From NCBI GenBank assembly GCA_964487545.1, contig CAZARI010000054.1, positions 1 to 15,716 on the forward strand: a DNA stretch of 15,716 nucleotides. The letters are read 5' to 3'. The notes beneath the pieces are model-generated. The model was not told the origin of the DNA and made no database searches. It saw nothing but the letters and a program-made list of their open reading frames with translations. Shown here in pieces: positions 6,505-14,428 of the stretch. Each line of letters opens with the position of its first letter. Position 1 is the first letter of the stretch. The stretch is from SKUL01 sp964487545 (GTDB lineage: Bacteria > Bacteroidota > Bacteroidia > Flavobacteriales_D > SKUL01). The position numbers and the translations under genes are program-made.

Positions 6505-8127
6505 ATGAAACGACTCATTTTCTGTACACTGATTCTCATGAACTCCTGCACTTATCAATATTTGGAAGCCGATCTGATAATTCACAATGCTAAGATCTAT
6601 ACCGTGGATGAAAACTGGACCATTGCCGAGGCGGTAGCCATCAAAGACGGGAAGATTATCGATATCGGTGCCGAACGAAATATCCTGAATAAATACAGCA
6701 GCAAACAAAAAATTGACGCCGGCACCAAGTCCGTTTATCCTGGTTTTATTGATGCGCATTGTCATTTTTTGTGGTACGGCCAATCGCTAAACGAAGTGGA
6801 TCTGACTGAAGCCCAATCACCGGAAGCGATCATTGAGATGCTTCGCAACCGGCAGCCAAACCGCGGAGCATGGATCACCGGACGCGGATGGGATCAGAAC
6901 AACTGGCATGAGAAAGTTTTTCCCAATAAAAAGATGCTCGATGCATTGTTTCCTAATACACCGGTTTATCTGACTAGGGTTGACGGCCACGCGGCGTGGG
7001 TCAACCAAAAAGCCCTCGACCTGTCAGGCATCAGCGGTGCTGAAGAGGTATTGGGAGGTAGCATCATCACCGAAGGCGACGAACCAACCGGAATCTTAAT
7101 CGATCGGGCAATTGAACGCGTGAGTGCACTTATCCCCGATCCCACAGCCGAAGATATCGTCGGATTTGTGCGTCAAGCGGAAGAGAAATGTTTTGCTGCG
7201 GGAATTACCGCGGTGACCGACGCCGGTTTGCCAGTTGACCAAATTGAGGTGTTGCAGGAGCTGGACCGCAATGGCCAAGTCAGGATGAATATCTACCAGA
7301 TGTTGAATCCGGGCGAAGGAGCCGAAGCCTTTATGCGCTCCGGACATCATCAAACAGAACACATCACGGTGCGGTCGCTCAAGCTTTTTGCCGACGGCGC
7401 CCTCGGATCGCGTGGCGCAGCACTAATTGCGCCCTACGCTGATGATGAAGAAAACCGCGGGCTTTTCCTCAACGATGAGGCCCATTATGACCATTGGGCC
7501 GCGCTGTGTATCGAAAACAACTATCAGTTGTGCACACATGCCATTGGCGACGCGGCAAACCACATGGTGCTCACCCTGTACGGAAAGCACCTGCAGCGAG
7601 CAAACGATTTGCGCTGGCGAATTGAACACGCTCAAATTGTTCACCCTGATGATTTAGAAAAATTCAGACAGTTTACCGTATTGCCTTCCATTCAACCAAC
7701 GCACGCCACCTCTGACTGGCCTTGGGCAGAAGACCGACTAGGGCCAGAAAGAATCAAATCGGGCTACGCGTTCGAAGCGCTGCGACAACAAAACGGCCTG
7801 GTGGCATTGGGCACCGATTTCCCCATTGAAAGCATCGATCCACTGGCCACTTTCTATTCTGCGGTTTATCGAAAAAATAACGGTGAGCCTGAAGGCGGTT
7901 TTCAAATGAAAAATGCGCTCGACAAAAAAGATGCGTTGCGCGGAATGACCATCTGGGCAGCCATCGCGTCGTTTGAAGAAAACATACGCGGCAGTATTGA
8001 AGTAGGAAAAGCCGCCGATTTTGTAATTCTAAACCGCGATCTGCTCGAAACTCCCGAAGAACAATTCAAAAATATTGAGGTTAACTATACGTTAGTCAAT
8101 GGTGAAGTGGTTTATCAGTCATATTAA
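6505..8127 (+). CDS. YtcJ-like metal-dependent amidohydrolase, predicted lipoprotein
   Basis: A 540-residue member of the amidohydrolase_3 (YtcJ) group, TIM-barrel metal hydrolases acting on amide or related C-N bonds; the substrate is unknown. The metal-binding HCH is at 85-87 (PGFIDAHCHF), the family-typical ADGALGSRGAAL at 296-307, His345 in HAIGD, His375 in RIEHAQ and Asp438 in GTDFP. The chain opens with a beta-sandwich strand set (ADLIIHNAKIYTVDE) that recurs at the C terminus (KAADFVILNRDLLE), as expected. The N terminus MKRLIFCTLILMNSC looks like a lipoprotein signal with Cys15, so the enzyme is probably anchored in the cell envelope, unlike cytosolic relatives. Third gene of the 4400-8758 operon; its end overlaps the CAP gene by 29 nt. 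Confidence 0.92.
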   Translation: MKRLIFCTLILMNSCTYQYLEADLIIHNAKIYTVDENWTIAEAVAIKDGKIIDIGAERNILNKYSSKQKIDAGTKSVYPGFIDAHCHFLWYGQSLNEVDLTEAQSPEAIIEMLRNRQPNRGAWITGRGWDQNNWHEKVFPNKKMLDALFPNTPVYLTRVDGHAAWVNQKALDLSGISGAEEVLGGSIITEGDEPTGILIDRAIERVSALIPDPTAEDIVGFVRQAEEKCFAAGITAVTDAGLPVDQIEVLQELDRNGQVRMNIYQMLNPGEGAEAFMRSGHHQTEHITVRSLKLFADGALGSRGAALIAPYADDEENRGLFLNDEAHYDHWAALCIENNYQLCTHAIGDAANHMVLTLYGKHLQRANDLRWRIEHAQIVHPDDLEKFRQFTVLPSIQPTHATSDWPWAEDRLGPERIKSGYAFEALRQQNGLVALGTDFPIESIDPLATFYSAVYRKNNGEPEGGFQMKNALDKKDALRGMTIWAAIASFEENIRGSIEVGKAADFVILNRDLLETPEEQFKNIEVNYTLVNGEVVYQSY

Positions 8128-8758
8128 ATGGCCCTCGATTTTTTTGGTGACCGCGGCGGTGATGTACGCTTCAACTGCCTTTGCCCAGCAGTACCCGGGA
8201 TTTTCCGATCAAATTGTCAATGAGCTAAACACAGCCCAATCTGCCAATTACTTGAGCGACGACGAAAAGGAAGTGGTTCTGCTCATCAACCTGATTCGGC
8301 ACAACGGTACTGCATTCTGGGAACATTTGGCAAAGCCCTATATCCGCGCAGAAGCCATAGCAGAAAGCCGATACACGCGCAGTTTGGAAAAAGACCTAAA
8401 AGCCGCCGAAAAACTCGATCCGGTGCACCCTGATCAAACGCTGTACAATGCGGCCAAAAAACATGCTGTGGCCAGCGGAAAAGAAGGCGCTCTCGGGCAC
8501 ACATCATCGGCTGGCACCTTTGAACAACGCCTCAAACCGCTAATCGGGACGTTTAACCTGCTGCTCGAAAACAGCGATTACGGTTCATCAAAAGCGATGG
8601 ATATTGTAATGAATCTGATGATTGACGAAGGTATTCCGGACGTCGGCCACCGAAAAAACATCATGCACGACAAGATCAACGCCGTCGGGGTATCTATTGC
8701 TCCCCACAAAACTTACCGCCACACCTGTGTGCAGGTATTTGGCGAAAAGGTGAAGTAG
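8099..8758 (+). CDS. Secreted CAP-domain (SCP/PR-1-like) protein
   Basis: A 219-residue predicted exported protein. Residues 1-29 are a signal peptide (basic start, hydrophobic PSIFLVTAAVMY, cleavage after ASTAFA). The CAP fold is indicated by LINLIRHNGTAFWEHL, the A..HA-type helix YNAAKKHAVASG, GALGHTS with a cavity His, LLENSDYG with the cavity Glu, and VGHRKNIMHDKINAVGVSIAP with the second His. CAP proteins are extracytoplasmic; molecular roles vary and none can be assigned here. The ATG at 8099 lies inside the amidohydrolase gene (29-nt overlap, different frame). It is preferred because the signal peptide needs these codons and no later in-frame start keeps it. Last gene of the operon; I see no convincing terminator behind it. 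Confidence 0.88.
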   Translation: MVKWFISHIKWPSIFLVTAAVMYASTAFAQQYPGFSDQIVNELNTAQSANYLSDDEKEVVLLINLIRHNGTAFWEHLAKPYIRAEAIAESRYTRSLEKDLKAAEKLDPVHPDQTLYNAAKKHAVASGKEGALGHTSSAGTFEQRLKPLIGTFNLLLENSDYGSSKAMDIVMNLMIDEGIPDVGHRKNIMHDKINAVGVSIAPHKTYRHTCVQVFGEKVK

Positions 8759-8820
8759 GTTCTCGCTGCTTTTCTCTTAGAAAAAATTCCGGTATTCTGC
8801 TCCCGACCCCCTATTTTAAG

Positions 8821-8850
8821 TTGACTTCAAACAAACATTCATTATTTTAG
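8821..8850 (+). promoter_or_regulatory. Promoter for the acyl-CoA synthetase gene
   Basis: TTG at 8821-8823 and TATTTTAG at 8843-8850 with a 19-nt spacer fit the Bacteroidota -33/-7 arrangement, with one mismatch in the -7 (A for T at the seventh base). It predicts a start near 8854 and a short leader before the ATG at 8872. It lies in the only sizeable gap (113 nt) after the four-gene operon. Confidence 0.4.
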
Positions 8851-8871
8851 GGCGGATAAAAACACCCTCCA

Positions 8872-10647
8872 ATGAAAGCCCCTACCCGATTATTCGATTT
8901 CCCATACTATCAACAAGCCAAATATCCATTACAACTCATGCTAAAATCGCTTGAGCCAAATGGACTGAGTTATTCAACCGACAGTTTCATTGAGGACATG
9001 AATCTTTACAGTCGTGGCTTGCTTGCACTCGGTGTAAAACCCGGCGACCGTATTGCACTTATTTCGCACAACAATCGCCCCGAATGGAACGTGATGGATC
9101 AGGCCATTTTGCAAATTGGAGCGGTGGATGTCCCGGTGTATCCAACCATGTCGCCCGAGGACATTGCTTATATTCTTCAACACTCCGAAACCCGGTTTTG
9201 CTTTGTTTCGAACCAAGAGCTGTACGATAAACTGGTGGAAGTGAAAGACCGGCTGCAGCACTTGCAACAAGTTTACACATTTGAAAAAGTGCCCGGAGCG
9301 GCACATTGGAGTGAGGTAAAAGAGCGGGCAGACGAAGTTGATCCGCAGCGCATCACCGAAATTGCTGATCAAATCAAAGAAACCGATCTGGCTACTTTAA
9401 TCTATACCTCCGGCACCACCGGTCTTCCAAAAGGAGTTATGCTTTCGCATCTAAACATCACCTCCAACGCCATCAGTTCGAGTGAGCGCCTGCCACAAAT
9501 GCATTCCGGAAACAGTCGGGCACTGAGTTTTTTGCCGGTGTGTCACATCTTTGAGCGCATGTTGCATTATTTGTATATGTACAACGGCGTCACCATTTAT
9601 TTTGGCCAGAGCCTGGAAACGATCAAAGAAGACCTTCAGGCAAGTCAGCCGCACATGTTTACGGGCGTTCCCCGGTTGTTTGAAAAATTCTATACTGGAA
9701 TCGTTTCTAAAGGAGCAGAAGCCGGCGGTATCAAATCCAAACTTTTTGCTTGGGCTACTGGCTTGGCGTTGCAATGGGAACCCGATGGAAAAAATGGGGC
9801 GTTTTATGAATTTCAAATTAATATTGCGCGCAAGCTGGTTTTCAGCAAGGTGAAATCGGCTTTGGGTCTCGACGAAATCAAAGCTATTGCGTCTGGAAGT
9901 GCAGCACTACAGCCTCGGTTGGCGCGATTTTTTAATGGCGCCGGTATTCCATTGCTTGAGGGTTATGGGCTAACCGAAACCTCACCGGTCATTTCTGTAA
10001 ACACCATCACCAAACCGGGCCAGATGAAAATCGGTTCAGTAGGAAAGGTCATCAACGACGTGCAGGTTCAGATTGCCGAAGACGGTGAAATACGGTGCAA
10101 GGGTCCAAATGTGATGATGGGTTATTATAAGAACGAAGAGAAAACGAATGAGGAGCTCAAAGACGGCTGGTTCGACACCGGCGACATCGGCGAACTCGAT
10201 GCCGATGGTTTCCTCAGCATCACCGACCGCAAAAAGGAGATTTTTAAAACCTCGGGTGGAAAATATGTTGCTCCCCAGATTATCGAAAACGCCATCAAGG
10301 AATCGGTATTGATTGAGCAATTGATGGTGGTGGGTGAAGGAAAGAATTTTCCGGCGGCGCTTATCGTTCCATCATTTGAGGCGCTGCGCACTTGGTGTAA
10401 GAAGCATGAAATTCCATACGAAACAGATGCGGCCATGATTCGCAATCAACGCATTATTGACCGAATTTGGCGCGATGTAGAAAAGGCCAACCAGCGGTTT
10501 GGAAAATGGGAACAAGTGAAGAAAATGACCCTACTGGCCACCATGTGGACCATCGAAGGCGAGGAGCTCACCCCGACGCTCAAGCTCAAGCGCAAGGAGA
10601 TTTTAAAAAAGTATGCCGCCGAAGTAGAAGCCATGTACGAGTCGTGA
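8872..10647 (+). CDS. Long-chain acyl-CoA synthetase (AMP-forming)
   Basis: A 591-residue ANL-superfamily enzyme that activates long-chain fatty acids to acyl-CoA with ATP, giving AMP and pyrophosphate, at the cytosolic face of the membrane. The P-loop YTSGTTGLPKG is at 178-188, the adenine-binding GYGLTETSP at 364-372, GWFDTGD with Asp436 at 432-438, the hinge TDRKKE at 451-456, and the C-terminal catalytic-lysine region LTPTLKLKRKEI at 566-577. The length and the LTPTLKLKRK ending match the FadD15-like long-chain group rather than acetyl-CoA synthetases. Chain-length preference is not readable. It has its own candidate promoter and is not obviously coupled to neighbours; no beta-oxidation genes are nearby. 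Confidence 0.95.
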   Translation: MKAPTRLFDFPYYQQAKYPLQLMLKSLEPNGLSYSTDSFIEDMNLYSRGLLALGVKPGDRIALISHNNRPEWNVMDQAILQIGAVDVPVYPTMSPEDIAYILQHSETRFCFVSNQELYDKLVEVKDRLQHLQQVYTFEKVPGAAHWSEVKERADEVDPQRITEIADQIKETDLATLIYTSGTTGLPKGVMLSHLNITSNAISSSERLPQMHSGNSRALSFLPVCHIFERMLHYLYMYNGVTIYFGQSLETIKEDLQASQPHMFTGVPRLFEKFYTGIVSKGAEAGGIKSKLFAWATGLALQWEPDGKNGAFYEFQINIARKLVFSKVKSALGLDEIKAIASGSAALQPRLARFFNGAGIPLLEGYGLTETSPVISVNTITKPGQMKIGSVGKVINDVQVQIAEDGEIRCKGPNVMMGYYKNEEKTNEELKDGWFDTGDIGELDADGFLSITDRKKEIFKTSGGKYVAPQIIENAIKESVLIEQLMVVGEGKNFPAALIVPSFEALRTWCKKHEIPYETDAAMIRNQRIIDRIWRDVEKANQRFGKWEQVKKMTLLATMWTIEGEELTPTLKLKRKEILKKYAAEVEAMYES

Positions 10648-10722
10648 ATCAGAAATATATATGATTGCGACTCCCCGTTTTCTGGCAGAAATAACGTTTA
10701 TTTGCCCCAAACTATCTCGACA

Positions 10723-11157
10723 ATGACACGACGAAAGCTTTTACCTGTTTGCATGTTATTGGCTGGACTAATGCTGACTTTTGCAACCGGTTGTGAGAAG
10801 GAGCCCGGAGAAGGCGGCCGTAGTTCCATTAGTGGACGAATCATCGAACAGGAAATGTCGGCACCACTTCAAAACGAGATGGTTCGCGAATACCCGCTGG
10901 TAGACGAAAGGGTTTACATCATTTACGGCGATTCCACCAAAGTGTACGACGACAATATGCGCACCGATTTTAACGGTCGTTTCAAATTCAGTTATCTGCG
11001 AAAAGGCACCTACACCATTTTTGTCTATACAGAATGTAATGTAATTCACGACGTTGGCTGTGCAGATGACGGTGGTGTTTGGGCAGTCAAACGTACGGTT
11101 GAATTGGGTAAAAACGAAAACGTGGTTCTGGACGACATCATTGTGCAGAACTACTGA
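10723..11157 (+). CDS. Small lipoprotein with a carboxypeptidase-regulatory-like domain
   Basis: A 144-residue predicted lipoprotein from the ATG at 10723. The signal is MTRRKLLPVCMLLAGLMLTFATGC with lipidated Cys24, followed by an acidic/Gly linker (EKEPGEGG). The remainder, SISGRIIEQ through DFNGRFKFSYLRKGTYTIFVYTE to ENVVLDDIIVQ, has the layout of a carboxypeptidase-regulatory or transthyretin-like beta-sandwich: an initial GR strand, then NGRF and G-x-Y-T motifs. An in-frame TTG at 10702 would add seven residues, but it overlaps a -7-like TTTATTTG at 10697-10704 and is not needed for the signal. Probably a periplasmic-side or surface lipoprotein; the specific role is unknown. Confidence 0.8.
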   Translation: MTRRKLLPVCMLLAGLMLTFATGCEKEPGEGGRSSISGRIIEQEMSAPLQNEMVREYPLVDERVYIIYGDSTKVYDDNMRTDFNGRFKFSYLRKGTYTIFVYTECNVIHDVGCADDGGVWAVKRTVELGKNENVVLDDIIVQNY

Positions 11158-11185
11158 TTCTTCCGTCGGTCACTTCTTTATTCAG

Positions 11186-11193
11186 TAACTTTG
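11186..11193 (+). promoter_or_regulatory. -7 box for the SCO1/SenC gene
   Basis: TAACTTTG followed by CAGC matches TAnnTTTG and predicts a start near 11197, about 22 nt before the ATG at 11219. No clear TTG lies at the -33 distance. Confidence 0.45.
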
Positions 11194-11218
11194 CAGCGAA
11201 TTTTAAATTCGTGTGAAG

Positions 11219-11890
11219 ATGAAAAATATGAAGTGGTGGGTACCTACAGCAGTATTTATCGGGATTTTTCTTATAGCCATGATCATCGCCTTTCCGATGC
11301 TCACTCCAACTCCCCGACTCAAAGTTTACAATCCGATTGATTTGAATCCGCAACTGGTAGACGACTCATTGCAACGCGTGGTCAGAAATCATCGGGCCTT
11401 GGACTTTACGCTCATCAATCAACTGGGCGACACCATCACAGAAAAGACCTTTGAAAACAAGATTTACCTGACCGATTTTTTCTTTACCACCTGCCCGACG
11501 ATCTGTAAGGATATGAGCAAAAATTTCAGAAAGGTGCAGGACAAGTTTGTCAATGAAACCGATTTCCTTCTGCTTTCGCACACCGTTACGCCACAAATCG
11601 ATTCGGTGCCGGTGCTGGCAAAATACGGTGAAGACTACGGTGCTATTCCCGGAAAATGGCACTTGGCCACGGGGGATAAAAAGCACATCTACGAGCTGGC
11701 CCGCAAGTCTTACTTTGCCTGTCTCGATCATGGCGACGGGGGAGTGCAGGATTTTATTCACACCGAAAACCTCGTATTGGTAGATAAAGACCGCCGCCTG
11801 CGCGGATTTTACGACGGCACTTCGGATGCAGATGTAGATCGACTGATTACCGAAATCGGGTATTTGCTGAAGGAGTACAAAGGCAGATGA
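11219..11890 (+). CDS. SCO1/SenC family copper chaperone
   Basis: A 223-residue membrane-anchored thioredoxin-fold protein of the SCO family, which delivers copper to the CuA site of cytochrome c oxidase or acts in thiol redox control. An N-terminal membrane anchor (WWVPTAVFIGIFLIAMIIAFPML, residues 6-28) leaves the domain on the periplasmic side. The copper-binding CPTIC is at 92-96 and the third ligand His181 at FIHTENLVLVD; the SHTVTPQIDSVPVLAKY segment (120-136) is also characteristic. An in-frame GTG at 11213 would add two residues; the ATG is preferred for codon strength. No cytochrome oxidase genes are in the window, so its partner must lie elsewhere. It converges on recG with 34 nt between stops. 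Confidence 0.94.
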   Translation: MKNMKWWVPTAVFIGIFLIAMIIAFPMLTPTPRLKVYNPIDLNPQLVDDSLQRVVRNHRALDFTLINQLGDTITEKTFENKIYLTDFFFTTCPTICKDMSKNFRKVQDKFVNETDFLLLSHTVTPQIDSVPVLAKYGEDYGAIPGKWHLATGDKKHIYELARKSYFACLDHGDGGVQDFIHTENLVLVDKDRRLRGFYDGTSDADVDRLITEIGYLLKEYKGR

Positions 11891-11910
11891 GGTGAAGGTA
11901 GTGATGAATT

Positions 11911-11925
11911 AACCGCTAAACGGTT
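11911..11925. terminator. Weak hairpin between convergent SCO and recG genes
   Basis: AACCG-CTAAA-CGGTT forms a 5-bp stem with a 5-nt loop and touches the last base of the recG stop codon. It sits between two convergent genes, where a bidirectional terminator would be useful, but the stem is short and no strong T-run follows on either strand. Confidence 0.25.
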
Positions 11926-14015
11926 CACGAAATTCTACTCCAGGCCATTTTTCTTCGGATATTGCTTCTGACGTAGTTGCTAAGGTTCACATTTTCGGGC
12001 AGTTCTAAATCGGGGTCGTGCTCCAGCAATGCAACGGCTTTTTCTCTTGCCAACTGAAGAATATCCTGATCTTCGATCAAATCGGCCATATTCAACTCAA
12101 TGGTTCCGCTTTGTTTGGTTCCCATGATATCACCGGGGCCGCGCAGCCGCATATCCACTTCGGCAATTTCAAAACCGTCATTGGTGCGCGTCATGGTATG
12201 CAATCGCTCGCGGGCATCATCCGACAATTTATCTCCGCTCATCAGAATGCAAAAACTCTGGTCGGCACCGCGCCCTACTCTACCGCGCAACTGGTGCAAC
12301 TGAGACAAACCAAAACGTTCGGCGCTTTCAATCACCATCACCGAAGCATTGGGAACATTCACCCCGACTTCTATCACCGTAGTGGCAACCATTATATGGG
12401 TCTCATCCTTCGCAAAACGCTGCATCTCGAACTCCTTGTCTTTTGGTTTCATTTTTCCGTGCACAATGCTCACCTGATATTTCGGCATCGGAAACCGTCG
12501 TACAATGCTTTCATAACCATCCATCAGGTCTTTGTAATCCATGGCATCCGATTCTTCAATCAGCGGATAGACGATATAAACCTGCCGTCCTTTGGCAATT
12601 TCCTGTTCCAGAAATCCAAACACGCGAATCCGGGCGCTGTCGAAGCGATGCGTGGTGGTAATGGGTTTTCTTCCCGGAGGCAACTCATCGATTACCGAAA
12701 CATCCAGATCACCATACACGGTCATGGCCAACGTTCGCGGGATTGGGGTTGCGGTCATCACCAGAATGTGCGGAGGTTGTTTGTTTTTCTTCCACAAACG
12801 CGCCCGCTGCGCCACTCCGAAGCGATGCTGTTCATCGATTATCACCAATCCCAGATTTCGGAATTGCACAGGATCTTCGAGCAAAGCGTGTGTTCCAATC
12901 AGCACGTGTAGCCGGTGGTCGGCAAGCATTTCATAGATTTCCCTCCGGTCTTTGGTACCCGTACTTCCGGTGAGCAGCCGGACCTCCAAACCAAGTGGCT
13001 TCAGCATTTCGCTGATTCCTTTGAAATGCTGCTGAGCAAGAATTTCTGTTGGCGCCATCAGTGCTGCCTGAAAACCGTTATCAATCGCCATCAGCATGGA
13101 AAGCACAGCGACAATTGTTTTTCCGCTACCTACGTCGCCCTGCAACAACCGGTTCATGTGGTGTCCCGACCCGAGATCGCGGCGAATTTCGCGCAGTACT
13201 TTTTTCTGCGCTCCGGTAAGATCAAAAGGAAGATGTTCGTTATAGAACTGGTTAAAATGTTGCCCAACTTTTTTGAAAACAAAACCTTTCAATTTGCGCT
13301 GGTTGATCAGTTTCTGGCGGATCAGGCTGAGCTGAATCATAAACAGCTCTTCGAATTTCAGCCGATAACGGGCTTGCTTCAGCAAAGAATGATTTCGCGG
13401 TGCGTGCACCTGTTGCACGGCCGAAGCCCGCGGCATCAACGGCATCGTGTCTATTAAAGTCTGGGGTAGATTTTCCGGGAAATGCATTGGCACTTCCGAT
13501 AAAATTCCTTTGATGATCCGTTCAATTCCTTTTGAGGTCAAGCCTTTTGCGCCGAGTTTTTCGGTTGTAGAATAAACCGGTTGCAATCCTCCCACAACTT
13601 CTGCCTCGCCACTCACCGCTTCGATTTCGGGGTGGGCAATGTTCCACACATTTTTAAATCGGGAAGGTTTTCCGAAAACGATGTAGGTTTTTCCAACGGT
13701 CAGCATCGAGCGCAACCAGCGGATGCCTTTAAACCAAACCAATTCGATTCGTCCGGAATCATCCTGCAGGGTGGCCGTTAACCGGCGGGCTCTTCCGGCA
13801 CCTACTTCGTCCATTCCGCGCAACACGCCTTTTAATTGAACCGCCTGTTGCTCGCTTTCGATCATCGAGATCTTATGAAACTGTGTGCGATCGACATAGC
13901 GAAAAGGGTAATGCTGCAGTAATTGCTCCGGGCGGGAATAACCGAGTTCCGATAAGAACAACTCTGCCCGTTGCGGCCCTACTCCTTTTGTATATGTCAA
14001 CGGGGTTTGGGACAT
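11925..14015 (-). CDS. recG: ATP-dependent DNA helicase RecG
   Basis: RecG regresses stalled replication forks and branch-migrates recombination intermediates in the cytosol. Numbered from the ATG at 14015, the protein is 696 residues, matching E. coli RecG (693). The wedge/OB region comes first (with QLKGVLRGMDEVGAGRARRLTATL), then Walker A GDVGSGKT at 293-300, the DEQH box at 394-397, TATPIPRT at 421-428, and the C-terminal helicase and RecG-specific part with QLRGRVGRG and RLRGPGDIMGTKQSG. The frame stays open 28 codons further upstream to 14099. Those residues (MLWLNSVQINYNSLL...) do not look like RecG, while MSQTPLTYTKGVGPQRAELF is a typical RecG start, so 14015 is chosen. It is alone on its strand here. 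Confidence 0.95.
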   Translation of the reverse strand: MSQTPLTYTKGVGPQRAELFLSELGYSRPEQLLQHYPFRYVDRTQFHKISMIESEQQAVQLKGVLRGMDEVGAGRARRLTATLQDDSGRIELVWFKGIRWLRSMLTVGKTYIVFGKPSRFKNVWNIAHPEIEAVSGEAEVVGGLQPVYSTTEKLGAKGLTSKGIERIIKGILSEVPMHFPENLPQTLIDTMPLMPRASAVQQVHAPRNHSLLKQARYRLKFEELFMIQLSLIRQKLINQRKLKGFVFKKVGQHFNQFYNEHLPFDLTGAQKKVLREIRRDLGSGHHMNRLLQGDVGSGKTIVAVLSMLMAIDNGFQAALMAPTEILAQQHFKGISEMLKPLGLEVRLLTGSTGTKDRREIYEMLADHRLHVLIGTHALLEDPVQFRNLGLVIIDEQHRFGVAQRARLWKKNKQPPHILVMTATPIPRTLAMTVYGDLDVSVIDELPPGRKPITTTHRFDSARIRVFGFLEQEIAKGRQVYIVYPLIEESDAMDYKDLMDGYESIVRRFPMPKYQVSIVHGKMKPKDKEFEMQRFAKDETHIMVATTVIEVGVNVPNASVMVIESAERFGLSQLHQLRGRVGRGADQSFCILMSGDKLSDDARERLHTMTRTNDGFEIAEVDMRLRGPGDIMGTKQSGTIELNMADLIEDQDILQLAREKAVALLEHDPDLELPENVNLSNYVRSNIRRKMAWSRIS

Positions 14016-14182
14016 CAAAAAAGTGGTTTTGGGTAAAAATAATGCTCTTGGCGTTAAAAGGCTATTATAATTTATCTGAACTGAATTCAGCCATAACAAA
14101 GTCTAATTAAATATTTTTTACTATGAAGGAATTTCATTACATTCGAAATCAACCACTAAGTTTTTAACCAATTCTATCAATT

Positions 14183-14369
14183 ATGAAAACTTTCAAATAC
14201 AACTGACAATGGGCGCTGAGAACGCGAATCAGTTGGAGGAACAGTTGAAATTGACGATGGTTTCTTTACAGCTCACAAATACGGAAAAGGATCCTTATCA
14301 GAAAAATGTTTTACTTCGGGAAATTGGAACCAACCTGACCGGTCAAAATATGTGCTGAAAGTCCAATAA
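14183..14369 (+). pseudogene. Short overlapping frames, possible gene remnant
   Basis: The 413-nt gap 14016-14428 holds no full gene. At 14183 an ATG opens MKTFKYN and stops at 14206. At 14209-14358 a second frame encodes 49 residues (MGAENANQLEEQLKLT... to GQNMC). A third frame, open from 14220 to the TAA at 14367-14369, reads ESVGGTVEIDDGFFTAHK then YGKGSLSEKCFTSGNW and has a more globular composition. Two alternative frames over the same DNA suggest a decayed or frameshifted gene, or a real 49-aa peptide. I recognise no family for any of them. A hairpin follows directly. Confidence 0.25.
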
Positions 14370-14375
14370 AAGAAT

Positions 14376-14395
14376 AGCACTTTTACGAAAGTGCT
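14376..14395 (+). terminator. Stem-loop, possible terminator
   Basis: AGCACTTT-TACG-AAAGTGCT is a perfect 8-bp stem with a 4-nt loop, followed by TAATT. It lies just after the stops of the short frames (14358 and 14369) and 33 nt before the T9SS cargo gene. The downstream T-run is weak, so termination is plausible rather than clear; it could also be a 5' structure of the next transcript. Confidence 0.45.
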
Positions 14396-14428
14396 TAATT
14401 GACTTAACCAATGTATTAACTAATCAAA

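Noticed and set aside
8770..8784. TTTTCT-CTT-AGAAAA inverted repeat after the CAP gene
   Set aside because: A six-pair A/T-rich stem with a 3-nt loop and no T-run is too weak to call a terminator.
8849..8868. AGGGCG...CACCCT imperfect repeat before the acyl-CoA synthetase gene
   Set aside because: One mismatch and only four solid outer pairs; likely chance.
12018..12911. 297-aa plus-strand open frame opposite recG
   Set aside because: It lies wholly antisense to the helicase domain of recG, is rich in His, Phe, Arg and Gln as expected of a reverse-frame shadow, and shows no domain motif.
14016..14099. 28-codon N-terminal extension of recG
   Set aside because: The extra residues do not resemble RecG, and starting at 14015 gives the normal family length and N-terminal sequence.
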